This document shows positions 36,551 to 45,579 of a stretch of DNA of 64,000 bases, piece by piece. The stretch is from NCBI GenBank assembly GCA_003508835.1, contig PUFA01000034.1:8334501-8398500 (forward strand). The letters are read 5' to 3'. Positions within the stretch are counted from its first letter, which is position 1. Every line of letters begins with the position of its first letter. The notes below the pieces were generated by a model. It did not search any database and had not been told where the DNA came from. It saw only the letters and a list, made by a program, of their open reading frames with translations. Origin of the DNA: Eonycteris spelaea (lineage: Eukaryota; Chordata; Mammalia; Chiroptera; Pteropodidae). A program made the position numbers and the translations under genes.

Positions 36551-36992
36551 TGTTATGCGTTGAATCATGTTTCTCCCAATTCATATGCTGAAGTCCTAAG
36601 CCCTCAGTACCTCAGAGTGTTGGAACTACAAATGGGAATACAGTGGTGGCAGATCTAATTAGTTAAGGCGAAGTCATGCTGGGGCAGGGTGGACCCCTAA
36701 TCCAATAGGATTGGCGTCCTTATAAAAAGGGGGAATTTGGACACAGACAGAATGCTGTGGGAACGTGAAGGCAGGGGAATGCGTCCACAAGGCAAAGGGT
36801 GCTGACGATGGCCAGCAAATCAGCAGCAGCCAGGCGAGGAGCATGGAAGAGACTCTCCCTCACAGCCCGCAGAAGGAGCCAACCCTGCCGACCCCTTGAT
36901 CTCGAATTCCAACATACAGAACTGTGAGACTAATGCTGTCATGTAAGCCTCGTTGTCGCACTTTGTTATGACAGCCCTAGCAAACTCATTCA
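36551..36992 (+). repeat. MLT1-type (ERVL-MaLR) solo LTR, well preserved
   Basis: Starts 'tgttatgcgttgaatcatgt' and ends 'gccctagcaaactcattca'. In between, in order: 'attcatatgctgaagtccta', 'cctcagagtgttggaactac', 'agatctaattagttaaggcg', 'taatccaataggattggcgt', a TATA-like 'ccttataaaaaggggg' at about 36,718, 'ccctcacagcccgcagaagg', 'ccccttgatctcgaattcca', and 'acagaactgtgagactaatg'. It appears close to the MLT1A/MLT1A0 end of the family. No coding region is attached. Confidence 0.92.
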
Positions 36993-37009
36993 CATGGTAT
37001 TGTTTTGAC

Positions 37010-37330
37010 AGATATAATTAGAAGGAAAAAAAGGGACACCTGGTAGAAGCAGCAGCCTGAACAAAGACACAGAATTAAATACATGTTGTGGTAACAGAGG
37101 GGCGAGGTAGCTGGGACATAGAGTCAGTGTGTGTGCCTGGCGGGAGGCGGAGTGGCCAAAAAGTATGTTTGAGAAGATTGTGAATATAATGATTGCTCGG
37201 TAGGGGTTATGGGCTTTTTTCTTTGGGTATTGAGGAGCCGTTGAAGCTTTCTAGTAGGGGGGAAGTGGGGAGATGTTTAGAGCTGTCTAAATTATTTTTA
37301 TCCGCATGAAAAACTTTTGGAGGAAAATGT
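37010..37330 (-). repeat. Antisense L2 fragment
   Basis: 'agcagcctgaacaaagacac', 'cctggcgggaggcggagtgg', 'aggggttatgggcttttttc' and 'ttgaggagccgttgaagctt' follow the antisense L2 body order (the region that in consensus ends with a '...ggaagccattggagggtttt...' block). Confidence 0.55.
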
Positions 37331-37689
37331 GTGAAGGCAAGCTCATGTAACCCAGGGTAAGGAAACTGAAAAATTCATGTTAGCCTGTAAATGATGTAGA
37401 TGTTTTTCTGTCCAAATCTCCCATTTCTATCTAATATTCACACACTCTGTCTTACGTCTTATCTTTAGCAAATGTCACTGTGCTGCTTTGCAGGAGGTAT
37501 TCCCTAACAGACTCACTGTCCCTTGATTGTACCAGAAATTAATTATGCAGACATTTCAGATTCCTGGCTTCATGAATATCATTGGCAGATGCACCCAAAA
37601 CTGGCCATCGTAGGAGCGTAAAAGGAAAGGAACTGTTTCATAAACTGAAAGAACATTTTTGTTTGTAGTGTACCTCATTTTCCCTTGGT

Positions 37690-37890
37690 TCTCCAATCTA
37701 AGAAACCAGGGTAATGGTCCAGTAGAACCTATCTCATGTGTTCATTGTGAAGACTGAATGAGAAGGTGCATATAACGTGCATAGAGTGCTCAAAGCACGT
37801 TAGGCGTGATTGTTACCAGTAGGACCGAAGGAGCTGGGATTCAAATCCCTGTTTTTTGACTCCAAATTCTGTGTTCTTCCTACCCCTACT
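37690..37890. repeat. Opposed MIR remnants
   Basis: A sense MIR 3' part ('attgtgaagactgaatgaga', 'gtgcatagagtgctcaaagc') is followed by an antisense piece of the MIR 5' half ('agctgggattcaaatccctg', 'tgactccaaattctgtgttc'). A similar opposed arrangement occurs at 11,045-11,290. Confidence 0.55.
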
Positions 37891-38589
37891 CTGTTTTCAT
37901 AAGCGGCGTTGATCTGTAACAATAATAAGCTTTACGTTTCCCTCCTCGTGGTTTCTTATCATTATTACTTTTCTCTCCTGACACATGTTCTGACAGCGTC
38001 TTTCCAAACAAGCTCCTCATCCATGACAGATGTTGACAAGACGGAAGGGGTCCTCCAGGCCTGAGAGAGGAGTGGTGGAGCGCTGCCGGTGCGGTGAACA
38101 AGGGGAGTGTGCTGCTGGGGTCTCCCACAGTCACAGCATCGCTGGATCTCAGCTGAACGGACTGCTCTCTCGAGAGGCTGAAACGCTGGGGAAGCAGCAA
38201 AGTCTTGTACACAGTTGGGAGACTGCACATTGCTGCAGACAGTGCATCCTTGAAAGCTGCCGAGAGAAGCTTTCTCTCATGGCGTCTCAAGATCTCATTC
38301 TCATGAGTGCTAGTAATGAATTACGGCAGGGAAAAATAACAGCAGCTGGGCATCTGGTTAAACATGAAACTTAACATCTGGCAGGAAGTGTATTTCTGCC
38401 AGGGGCTCTTCATGTTTGCCTCTGCAAGTGGTATTTCTAGGTAGAAGATCCGGGCTGGACATCCTTGACAGATGGTCCATTGCTTCAATGGTTTGCTATC
38501 CATGGTGGCCAAAGTTAATAGAGGAAGCTGTACCTAGTAATTACTTGATTTAAAAGCAAAAGTTCTACTACCGTCAACTGACTTCCGTT
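37891..38589. other. Repeat-free segment with overlapping ORFs, no gene recognised
   Basis: From about 37,890 to 38,375 three ORFs overlap: 134 codons minus (37,886-38,290), 87 codons minus (37,965-38,228) and 114 codons plus (38,030-38,374). I recognise none of the products. The DNA is richer in GC and CpG than its neighbours, which alone lengthens chance ORFs. No repeat consensus seen. Confidence 0.35.
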
Positions 38590-38730
38590 ATCAATCAGGA
38601 GAGCTAGTTATGCAGCAGTAACAAACATTCCCCAAATATCAGTGGCTATGACAACAGAGCTCTATTTATCACTCTTAGTTGCCAAAAGTCCAGCAAGTTT
38701 ATGGCTCCTCTCTCCTTTACTAATATCTCC
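38590..38730 (-). repeat. MLT1-type LTR fragment, antisense
   Basis: 'agttatgcagcagtaacaaa', 'cattccccaaatatcagtgg', 'acaacagagctctatttatc' is the reverse complement of the 3' terminus of an older MLT1-type LTR. Only the terminal 130-140 bases remain. Confidence 0.6.
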
Positions 38731-38744
38731 TTTTTATTAAATAG

Positions 38745-38935
38745 CTGCAATGTGGCGATCATGAGACCAGTACTTTGCATATAATATCTTCTTTAATCTC
38801 ACATAACTCTGTGAGGTTGATGTTATATCTCCCTTTTGCAGCTATGAAATCGGGACACGAGTTCAGTGAATAAGTGGTAGACTAGGTTTTGGATCTAAAT
38901 TTTTCTGATGCTGAACCTATTATTTTCAACTACTA
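38745..38935 (-). repeat. MIR, antisense
   Basis: Antisense MIR blocks: 'ttaatctcacataactctgt' with 'gaggttgatgttatatctcc', 'tgcagctatgaaatcgggac', and 'agtggtagactaggttttgg'. Confidence 0.75.
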
Positions 38936-39135
38936 CAGTATGCTACTTTTTAAACATAATCCTCAAGTTTTAATTTTTAAATGTAAATTCACTAACGTTA
39001 TCTTTCTGATATACCTAGGGGAAGGGAAGATTCAAATACCTTTATTCTGCTATTTAGATTGGCAAACAAGGCATGAGAGATCATATCTTTATTCTAGGCA
39101 ATATATTTAGCGCAAAAGTGGAAATAGAATCTTGA

Positions 39136-39240
39136 GCAGTGTTCTCACGTCAGAATCACCCTGTGTAGTTAGTGAAAATGCAGGTTCCCAGGCTCCCCAG
39201 TAGTTCTGGGGTGACTCCCATTCTGATGGTAAAAGAAGGG
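39136..39240 (+). mobile_element. MER5A-like (hAT-Charlie) fragment
   Basis: 'gcagtgttctcacgtcagaa', 'agttagtgaaaatgcaggtt', 'cccaggctccccagtagttc' and 'tggggtgactcccattctga' match the MER5A left half in sense. Confidence 0.65.
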
Positions 39241-39310
39241 CATTTGGGGAATTATTAACCTTCAACTTTTCTAGTACTATTGCCACCAGGTCATGCTGCA
39301 GGTGAAAGCT

Positions 39311-40375
39311 GAAAACTGTTGGGGAGTATTTGTTTTTCTGTTTTTGAGTTGTACGGTTTTTATAGATTTTGGATATCAGCCCCTTATCAGAAGTGTCGTT
39401 TGCAAATATCTTCTCACATTCAGTTGTTTGCCTTTTGGTCTCTTCTGCTGTATAGAAACTTTTTAGTTTGATATAGTTCCCTTCATTTCCACATGTTAGT
39501 GAAATCATATGGTTCTTAACTTTTTATGTTTGATTTTTCCACTTAGCATGATATTCTCAAGATTCATTCATGTTGTTGCAAATGGCGGTATTTTATCTTT
39601 TCTTCTGGCTGAGTAGTATTCCATTGTATATGTGCACCACATCTTCTTTATCCAGTCATCGATCGAATGACACTTTGATTGTTTTCATGTCTTTGCCACT
39701 GTGAATATTGCTGCAATGAACATTCGCAATGCTGCAAAGATACATATATCTTTATGAATAACTGTTTTCAAAAATTTCAGGTAGATACCTAGAAGAGGGA
39801 TTTCTGGGTCATATGGTAATTCTATTCTTAGTTTTTCTGAGGAAACTTCATACTGTTTTCCACCATGACTATACCAATTTACATTCCCACCAGCAGCGTA
39901 TGAGGGTTACTTTTTCCCACAATCTTTCCAACAATTATTATTTGTCTAGCAGATATGAGGTGGTATCTCATTGTGGTTTTGATTTGTATTTCCCTCATAG
40001 CTGGCGAAGTTGAGCATCTTTTCATATATCTGTTGACTGTTTGTACTTCTTCTTGGGAGAAGTGTCTGTTCAGGTCCTTTGCCCATTTTTCAATTGAATG
40101 TAAAACTGAATGCAACAAATGAGCAAGACAAACAAACAAACAAAAACTCATAGACACAGACAACAGTCTGCTGGTTGCCAGAGGGAAAGGAGTGGAGGTA
40201 GAAAAGGGTCAAGGGGGTCAAATATGGTAACAGAAGGACATTTGTCTTTAGGTGGTGAACACACAATATACAGGTGAGGTATTATACAATTGTGCACTTG
40301 AAACCTATACAATTATTAACCAATGTCACTCCAATAAATTACGTATATTTTTTTTAAAAAAGAAAACAGTTTGGG
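39311..40375 (+). mobile_element. L1 LINE copy with inverted and permuted ORF2 segments
   Basis: The sense 3' part (about 40,101-40,361) is an L1 3' UTR with 'aactcatagacacagacaac', 'gctggttgccagagggaaag', 'ggtggtgaacacacaatata' and 'ttgaaacctatacaattatt', ending in a short A-rich tail. Upstream, 39,325-40,100 is antisense ORF2. On the minus strand it encodes [13 protein letters not shown] and [13 protein letters not shown] (39,900-40,100), then continues to the end of ORF2. Unexpectedly it then restarts at LKSFYTAEETKRQ and SDKGLISKIYKN (39,370-39,480), which in a normal L1 comes just before KWAKD. So the inverted part is in B-A order instead of A-B. Matching 14-15 base flanks (gaaaactgttgggg at 39,311 and gaaaacagtttgggg at 40,362) look like a target-site duplication. 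The 3' UTR type resembles bat L1s from memory. Confidence 0.85.
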
Positions 40376-40664
40376 GGGGGGGACATGGTCAAAACTCTGC
40401 AACTTTGCTAATGCTTTTGCCCAAAGAGATTGCCTGAACTTGAGAGCATCATGGACTTGCTGATTAAATTTTAACCATAGCATTAACTATGTGGGAACAA
40501 ACTGTCACTGTCTACAGTTTATTCAAATCTAGATTTCTGAGAAGGCAATCAGTAATCAGTAATGAGTAATTTTAGCCTTTGTAATATTATTATAGAGTCC
40601 ACAGTACCTGTTTACTTCCGTCCTCACTTTTAAATGTCATTCGATATTCGGATGGAAGGGGTGT
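40376..40664. other. No feature recognised
   Basis: Begins in a G run (40,373-40,382), then unique-looking DNA with a tiny 'aatcagtaatcagtaatgag' duplication at about 40,548-40,567. Confidence 0.35.
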
Positions 40665-40718
40665 GTTTATAACGCAAAAGAACTGCTCAGTGTTCATAAC
40701 GCAAAAGAGCTGCTCGAT
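40665..40718. repeat. Two-copy 27-bp tandem duplication
   Basis: Two adjacent copies of a unit beginning gtttataacgcaaaagaact and gttcataacgcaaaagagct differ by two or three bases. The duplication gives the peptide repeat FITQKNCSV/FITQKSCSI in a 177-codon ORF (40,663-41,196) that I do not consider a gene, because it runs through a MER5-like repeat. Confidence 0.85.
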
Positions 40719-40974
40719 TAGATTAGGTAGGGGACTGAAAAAAATGTTGAACTGGCAATTCAAAGACAAAGATATCTTTCTTGTTTCAAATATGGCCATT
40801 TCAGCATTATGGCAAGATTGCTTAAAAGTAAAGATTACTAACTTCGATTTTTTGCTGACATGTCATTGGATGTTTGCAGATTCGTTTACCAAAAGTTACT
40901 TGATTGTGATTTTTTACTTCCTAAGTCTTTATTTCCACTTCGGCTTTTCATCCATTTTTAAGAGCTGGGACACT

Positions 40975-41060
40975 TTTAAAATGTGCAGATTGCTGGTGCA
41001 CCCTGGGAATCTGCATTTCGATCGACAGCCCGGGTCATGCTTTTATGCAAGTTTTGCCTT
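40975..41060 (+). mobile_element. MER5-like (hAT-Charlie) fragment
   Basis: 'aaaatgtgcagattgctggt', 'gcaccctgggaatctgcatt' and a decayed right end ('tcatgcttttatgcaagttt') follow the MER5-type order. Low-quality match. Confidence 0.4.
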
Positions 41061-42141
41061 CAACCTCAGCCCACCACCTCCCTATAAATTAATGACTCCC
41101 GAAGAGTCAAACTGCAGGGCTGGATTAGCCAGACTCCATCTCGTTTTAACGAACTCCCAAAGAGCAAAGGTCACGGCATTTTACTTACTTATTTGACATT
41201 TCCAAAACTCTAATTCTGCTTTTCCTGTGGCAGTGACCCATCGCAACCTAACATTCACGACCCAGCCATTCCTCTGAGCTTTTAAAAAGAATACATTTCT
41301 GTGTTACAGCAGACCAAACAGATTAATAAAGGAAAAAGTTTAAGAAATGAGACTTTCGTCCAAACGATACAGACTTTACTGGGTGACTATAATGAAGGGA
41401 GCATGACTTCAGACAAATGGACGTAATCTTCCCAGCCGTTTTGCTTTGCCCTTTCATGCAAGAGTGGCTAGCAAAATAACTGCTTTCTGTCTTTTTGATA
41501 TTTTCTCATATTAGGGAGATGAGACATATATAATTTCTGAAGGGCAATCAAAAGCTATTCACACCTACAACTTCCCTAATTCTTTCAAGGATATCAGAGG
41601 AGCCTGGTTTAATATTTTAGAAACAGACTAAGTCACTTCCTCAGACATGGCTTGATTTGCCTGACTCGATTTTTCAAAAAAGTCTACAGTACCAAAATAA
41701 TTAAATGATTGTTAGAACTCCTGTTTTTTTATTGACAACATAGAGATTGTGTGTGTATGTATATGTATGTATATATATATATGTAACATGATATGTAGCA
41801 AAATTTAAAATGTTAATATAAAATAACATATAGATATAGATACATACATATTATTCTGTCCCCAAATTAGAAATATGTTACAGTTCATAGGTTCATTTGG
41901 AAGTCAGTTACTTGGAATTTGGAAAAATGTCTTATTTCTAATATTATATTGTTTTTATATTATTATATCTGTATACTTTATAAGAATGATATATATTATA
42001 TTTTAAATTGTATAATAATTTTTTTTATTGTAACATATCATTCATTATATTATTTTCTCATATTATGAAAGGTGGCTAACTGCATGGTTAGCTCATATGG
42101 CAATGGGTTCTTCATTTGTTTCTGAAATAGCTTATACTTGA
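41061..42141. other. No gene; AT-rich with TA/TG simple repeats
   Basis: Unique-looking until about 41,740, then a stretch of alternating TG/TA simple sequence (41,748-41,785) and very AT-rich DNA with TATA-rich words up to about 42,060. No ORF of interest. Confidence 0.5.
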
Positions 42142-42225
42142 CAACATTTTCTCACCATTTTTTACTTCTACCAGTTACCACAGTTAAGGTAACTGGTAGA
42201 AATAAAAAATGGTGAGAAAATGTTG
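42142..42225. repeat. Near-perfect 38-bp inverted repeat with 8-base loop
   Basis: Left arm 42,142-42,179 and right arm 42,188-42,225 are reverse complements over 38 bases with one C/T difference, which in RNA would still pair as G-U in one orientation. The 8-base spacer is 42,180-42,187. Pairing stops immediately outside both ends, and there is no TA or other obvious target duplication. The total of 84 bases is the size of a microRNA precursor hairpin. It could be a tiny MITE-like element, a replication template-switch palindrome, or a hairpin RNA gene; the sequence alone does not decide. Confidence 0.95.
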
Positions 42226-42489
42226 AGACACAAAACTCATAGCTATTACGCAGTTATAATATAGAATGTCCTGCAGTGGCAAGAAAATGCCATGGCTTGA
42301 GAATCCTCTCTTCTTCTGGAGGGGAATGGGCGCATGGCTAGCCCCCTGGACTAAGGAAAGCCCTCCATGTGGCGTGGTCCAGCTATTCGTTTGTGTGTAT
42401 ATTTAAAAACCTTGTTTTATAAACAATGGAGACTCTGCCTTAATAGCAATGATAATGATGAAAATAATAATTATAAAAACCGGATAACA

Positions 42490-42640
42490 TCTACAATGTG
42501 TTTATAGGTGTAGGTACTGTGTTAAACAAAATATTTTGTATCACGAATCACAGCAACTTTATGAGGAAACTGAGCCTTGGAGAGGTTGAGTGACTTGCTA
42601 GTGAACAAAGGTCATTTAAAAAAGGCAGCATTTGATCCAA
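42490..42640 (-). repeat. MIR, antisense
   Basis: 'gtaggtactgtgttaaacaa', 'atgaggaaactgagccttgg', 'agaggttgagtgacttgcta' and 'aaggcagcatttgatccaac' are the ordered antisense MIR blocks. Confidence 0.85.
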
Positions 42641-43082
42641 CTGCTTCAATCAAAAGCATATTGCTTCTTTAATGTGCTCTAATGTCTGCTCATACTTCTA
42701 TTAAAAAAAGATTATGCAAAAAAAAGATTATGCCAAGTTATTCATTTTGTACAAAAAATGGTAAATAAAATCACTATGTAGGGGAAAATCTCTCATAATC
42801 TTACCAAAGATAACTACTGCTAGAACCCTTTCAAACCCCCTCATCCACAATAGCAAATGCAGAATCTTTCCTCAGGGATCCTGTATCAATAAATTCAGCC
42901 TGATCCAACTTTATGTTCCTTCACACATTATCCCACACAGTTACTCACCACGCTCACACACGTTCCCCAGACTGCTTGTGTAAGCTGGAAAACTCAGGTA
43001 GTTATTTCGGAGTGTAGCATACCTCCTCACAGGTCACATTTCATACTTCACCTTTAAGGACACACGGGACTTGAGTCTACAG
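42641..43082. other. No feature recognised
   Basis: Unique-looking DNA with a two-copy 'aaaaaaagattatgc' tandem at about 42,702-42,733. Confidence 0.35.
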
Positions 43083-43329
43083 TAGTGACAGATCTAGGAA
43101 CAAAGGAGGCAGGTCAGGGCGGGTCCTGAGGAGACTCGCATTGTCTTCCATGGCAGCTGCCTCGCTGCCGCCGGAAGCCACTGCTTCAGCAGGCAGTGCA
43201 GGGTTAGTCCCCTCAGAGGCTGATGGAGACGCCACTTCCCCTGCCGCTGGAGACAGAGCCAGGGAGGGACAGACGGCTTCCACTGGAAGAAGACGTCAGA
43301 CTTTAGGAGAAATTTTCTCATCACTCTAA
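43083..43329 (+). other. CpG-rich patch with Ala-rich ORF, origin unknown
   Basis: A GC- and CpG-rich island of about 240 bases in AT-rich DNA. The plus strand carries ATG at 43,141 (and at 43,150 in the same frame) followed by 62 codons to a stop at 43,327. The predicted peptide starts MSSMAAASLPPEATASAG, is Ala/Ser/Gly-rich, and ends RRRQTLGEIFSSL. The opposite strand is also open in two frames, as expected from the composition. I do not recognise the product. The right edge abuts an antisense L1 fragment. It may be the 5' end of a retrocopied mRNA, a first exon, or part of an unknown repeat. The Ala-rich N-terminus typical of CpG-island first exons is suggestive only. Confidence 0.35.
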
Positions 43330-43455
43330 GATTGTATAAAATTTTCTCCTACATATTCTTCTAGCGATTTTTGGTTGCATTTTTTTTTGACATTAACATT
43401 TTAACCCCTTTGGGGTTTATTTTGTTATGAGACGTGATGTAGGAAACACTTTTCC
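43330..43455 (-). repeat. Short antisense L1 fragment
   Basis: 'aaaattttctcctacatatt', 'cttctagcgatttttggttg', 'aacccctttggggtttattt' and 'gatgtaggaaacacttttcc' are the reverse complement of the L1 ORF2 region that commonly reads as '...ttctcctacattttcttcta...'. Confidence 0.7.
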
Positions 43456-43559
43456 TACTCTTTTACTTTTATTTCTATACTTACTTTTTAGAGAACTTTA
43501 ACATACGTTAAGTCATATATGTGAAGTGACTGAGAGAGAGATCATTTCTTGTTTTGCAC

Positions 43560-43665
43560 ACAGGAACACAATAATTCAGAGGTTTCAAGGGATTTGCCTG
43601 CGGTAACACATTCAGCTAACTGCAGCATCAGGCCTGGAACCTAGAACTCTCCGTACCCCGTTATC
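43560..43665 (-). repeat. MIR core, antisense
   Basis: 'attcagaggtttcaagggat', 'ttgcctgcggtaacacattc' and 'ggcctggaacctagaactct' match the antisense MIR core. Confidence 0.55.
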
Positions 43666-43789
43666 TTGCTTCTCCGTTGGTATTAGTTACAGACAACTCT
43701 TTTCTGTGTCTCTCTTATCAGCCCCTGGAAGTGAATTCGGTCCTCAGGTTTATGACATCATTACTGAATGAAGCTTATTACATTATTGC

Positions 43790-43990
43790 TAAGAATGCAG
43801 CTTTTTGAGGTCCCCGATCTGTCACTAATAGTGTGACCTCAGGCAAGATATTTCCTCTCTAATAACAGTGACAGTAATTGTTGACATGTGTTGATACTTT
43901 TCATGTGCCTGATGCCATGTTAAACTCTTCACATGGGTAACTTGTTTAATCTTCACAAAGATACCTATGACTAGATACTATCGTTGAAGT
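43790..43990. repeat. MIR remnants, sense then antisense
   Basis: A sense MIR core ('tgtgacctcaggcaagatat', about 43,833-43,852) precedes a segment reading as antisense MIR ('gatacttttcatgtgcctga', 'cttgtttaatcttcacaaag'). Both are decayed. Confidence 0.5.
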
Positions 43991-44017
43991 AAAGTATATA
44001 GCATAGCAGCCATTTCC

Positions 44018-44475
44018 TACTTTTGGGTTTCTGACTCCCTTTTACACTCTTAAAACTTATCGAGGACCCTAAAGTGTTTTGTTTATGGTTTCTATTTATC
44101 GACATTTACTTCGTTAAACATTAAAATAGAAAAAAATAACATTGATTTACGGATCTCTTTTTTAAAAGAACAATAAATAATAAACCCATTATTTGTCAAC
44201 CTAAATATTTTTTTTCTAGTGAAAAACAGCTATATTTTCCCAAAAGTGGCACTCTCTTTCATTTTTGCAAGGTCTCTTTGACAGCCGCCTTAATAGATGA
44301 CTGAGGGATTCTCTTTTCCTTTTCTACATTCAATTTGTTATACTGGCAAGCCTCTGAAGAACTTGCCAGTGTAACAGCCATGAAAGAATGAGAAAAACAG
44401 AATAAGAAGGAAAAATAATACCTTAGTATTTTTATTAAAATAGTTTTGGCTTCACAGAAACTCTGAAAAGCTCTT
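44018..44475. mobile_element. Ancient DNA-transposon-like repeat, family unassigned
   Basis: The segment 'acttatcgaggaccctaaag', 'tgttttgtttatggtttcta', 'gcaaggtctctttgacagcc', 'catgaaagaatgagaaaaac' and 'atagttttggcttcacagaa' matches, in order, a widespread old mammalian MER-type repeat that I can recall but not name. A hairpin (stem 44,338-44,350 with 44,362-44,374, one mismatch) lies inside it. A minus-strand 80-codon ORF (44,259-44,501) is incidental. Confidence 0.55.
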
Positions 44476-44509
44476 GTGTTTCCCTGTAAAGAATCACACA
44501 CGACAGGAT

Positions 44510-44755
44510 AATGTGGTGGGTAGGGGGACTGGCTGATGCTGGGGCCGGAGACCTAGTTGGAATCCCAGTTTCACTATTTACTTGCTGTGTGATCTTGGGC
44601 AAATTATTTTGCTATTTCTACTATAGTTATTTATCTGTAAAATAAGGGTTATAATAGTGAGAATTAAATCAATTAAAATACCCAAACATGTAAAACAATT
44701 CCTGGAAAAACATGAGCACTCTATATGCAGTAGCTGCTATTATTATTATGTTATA
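44510..44755 (+). repeat. MIR (full-length-like)
   Basis: 'tggaatcccagtttcactat', 'gctgtgtgatcttgggcaaa', 'ttatttatctgtaaaataag' and 'acaattcctggaaaaacatg' are ordered MIR sense blocks; the 3' end is decayed. Confidence 0.9.
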
Positions 44756-44824
44756 TCTATTATTATTCCCTTTCTACGTTGAGAAACTTGAGGTTTAGTG
44801 ATTGAGTTCTTTGACTGCGATTCT

Positions 44825-45000
44825 CTGTCAGTTTTTAGCTATGACATTTTTTAACCTTCGGGAGCCTTAGGTTCCTCATCTGAAAAATGAGCCAAACAAA
44901 AGCAGCCACCCCACAGAGTTGGAGTACGCTTTAAATGACACAACCATGTAAAACGCTTAGCACAGTGACCACCACTTAGAAAACAGTCACTATGTGTTTG
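44825..45000 (+). repeat. MIR
   Basis: 'ttttagctatgacatttttt', 'aggttcctcatctgaaaaat', 'gagttggagtacgctttaaa' and 'aaaacgcttagcacagtgac' match the MIR sense consensus from the core to the 3' end. A second MIR lies less than 100 bases upstream in the same orientation. Confidence 0.85.
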
Positions 45001-45551
45001 GGGTTCCTACTGATGTAATTATCAATATTAAATATGACATTTTATATATGTGTAGGCACATACATGCTCACACACACTCAGAATATTACCGATCTCATGG
45101 TCTGTGGGGACAAGCAAATAAACCACAGCATGGGCAAAACAGTTAGCTAACTTAATTAGTTATCTGGCCTACCAGGTTGTCGTTTTACCTGGGATGTTTA
45201 AAGTGGACAGCGAACCTTGCCTTTTATTACTATGCAGAGGTAGGGACCTTTAGATGCTGATGCAATAGCAATCACCTAACAACTATACTTATTTAAATGT
45301 TAATAGATCTTTATAAAAAGTTCTTTTTTTCCCCCTTAGGAAGCTCTGAACTGTTGACTATGGACAAGCAACTCTGAAAACTCCAACTCTAACTCTGACA
45401 TGGCTGAATGGCTGGTTGGTGTTTTGAAATGATGGTTTTAGATTAATCGGAAATTAAAGCAGCATGTCACTTCACACGTAAGGCTGGATATGCCCCTTCT
45501 AAACATCCGTTTCTGATAATTAAAATGTGATATGTAGTCCCAGTTGATTGG
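45001..45551. other. No feature recognised
   Basis: Unique-looking AT-rich DNA up to a long poly(T) tract. Confidence 0.35.
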
Positions 45552-45579
45552 TTTTTTTTTTTTTTTTTTTTTTTTTTTT
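45552..45579 (-). repeat. Pure poly(T) run of 28, orphan
   Basis: An uninterrupted run of 28 T bases. It looks like the tail of a minus-strand retroposon, but neither side matches a SINE, L1 end or retrocopy that I can recognise. Confidence 0.9.

Noticed and set aside
36718..36735. TATA-like ccttataaaaaggggg as a gene promoter
   Set aside because: It lies at the conserved position inside an MLT1-type LTR, so it is best read as the old LTR promoter box; nothing indicates a downstream gene.
39107..39508. 133-codon minus-strand ORF
   Set aside because: Most of it is the residual ORF2 frame of the rearranged L1 (LKSFYTAEE, SDKGLISKIYKN) plus flanking sequence; not an independent gene.
40663..41196. 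177-codon plus-strand ORF, the longest in the window
   Set aside because: It begins in a tandem duplication, runs through a MER5-like fragment, and has no recognisable domain, splice context or start context.
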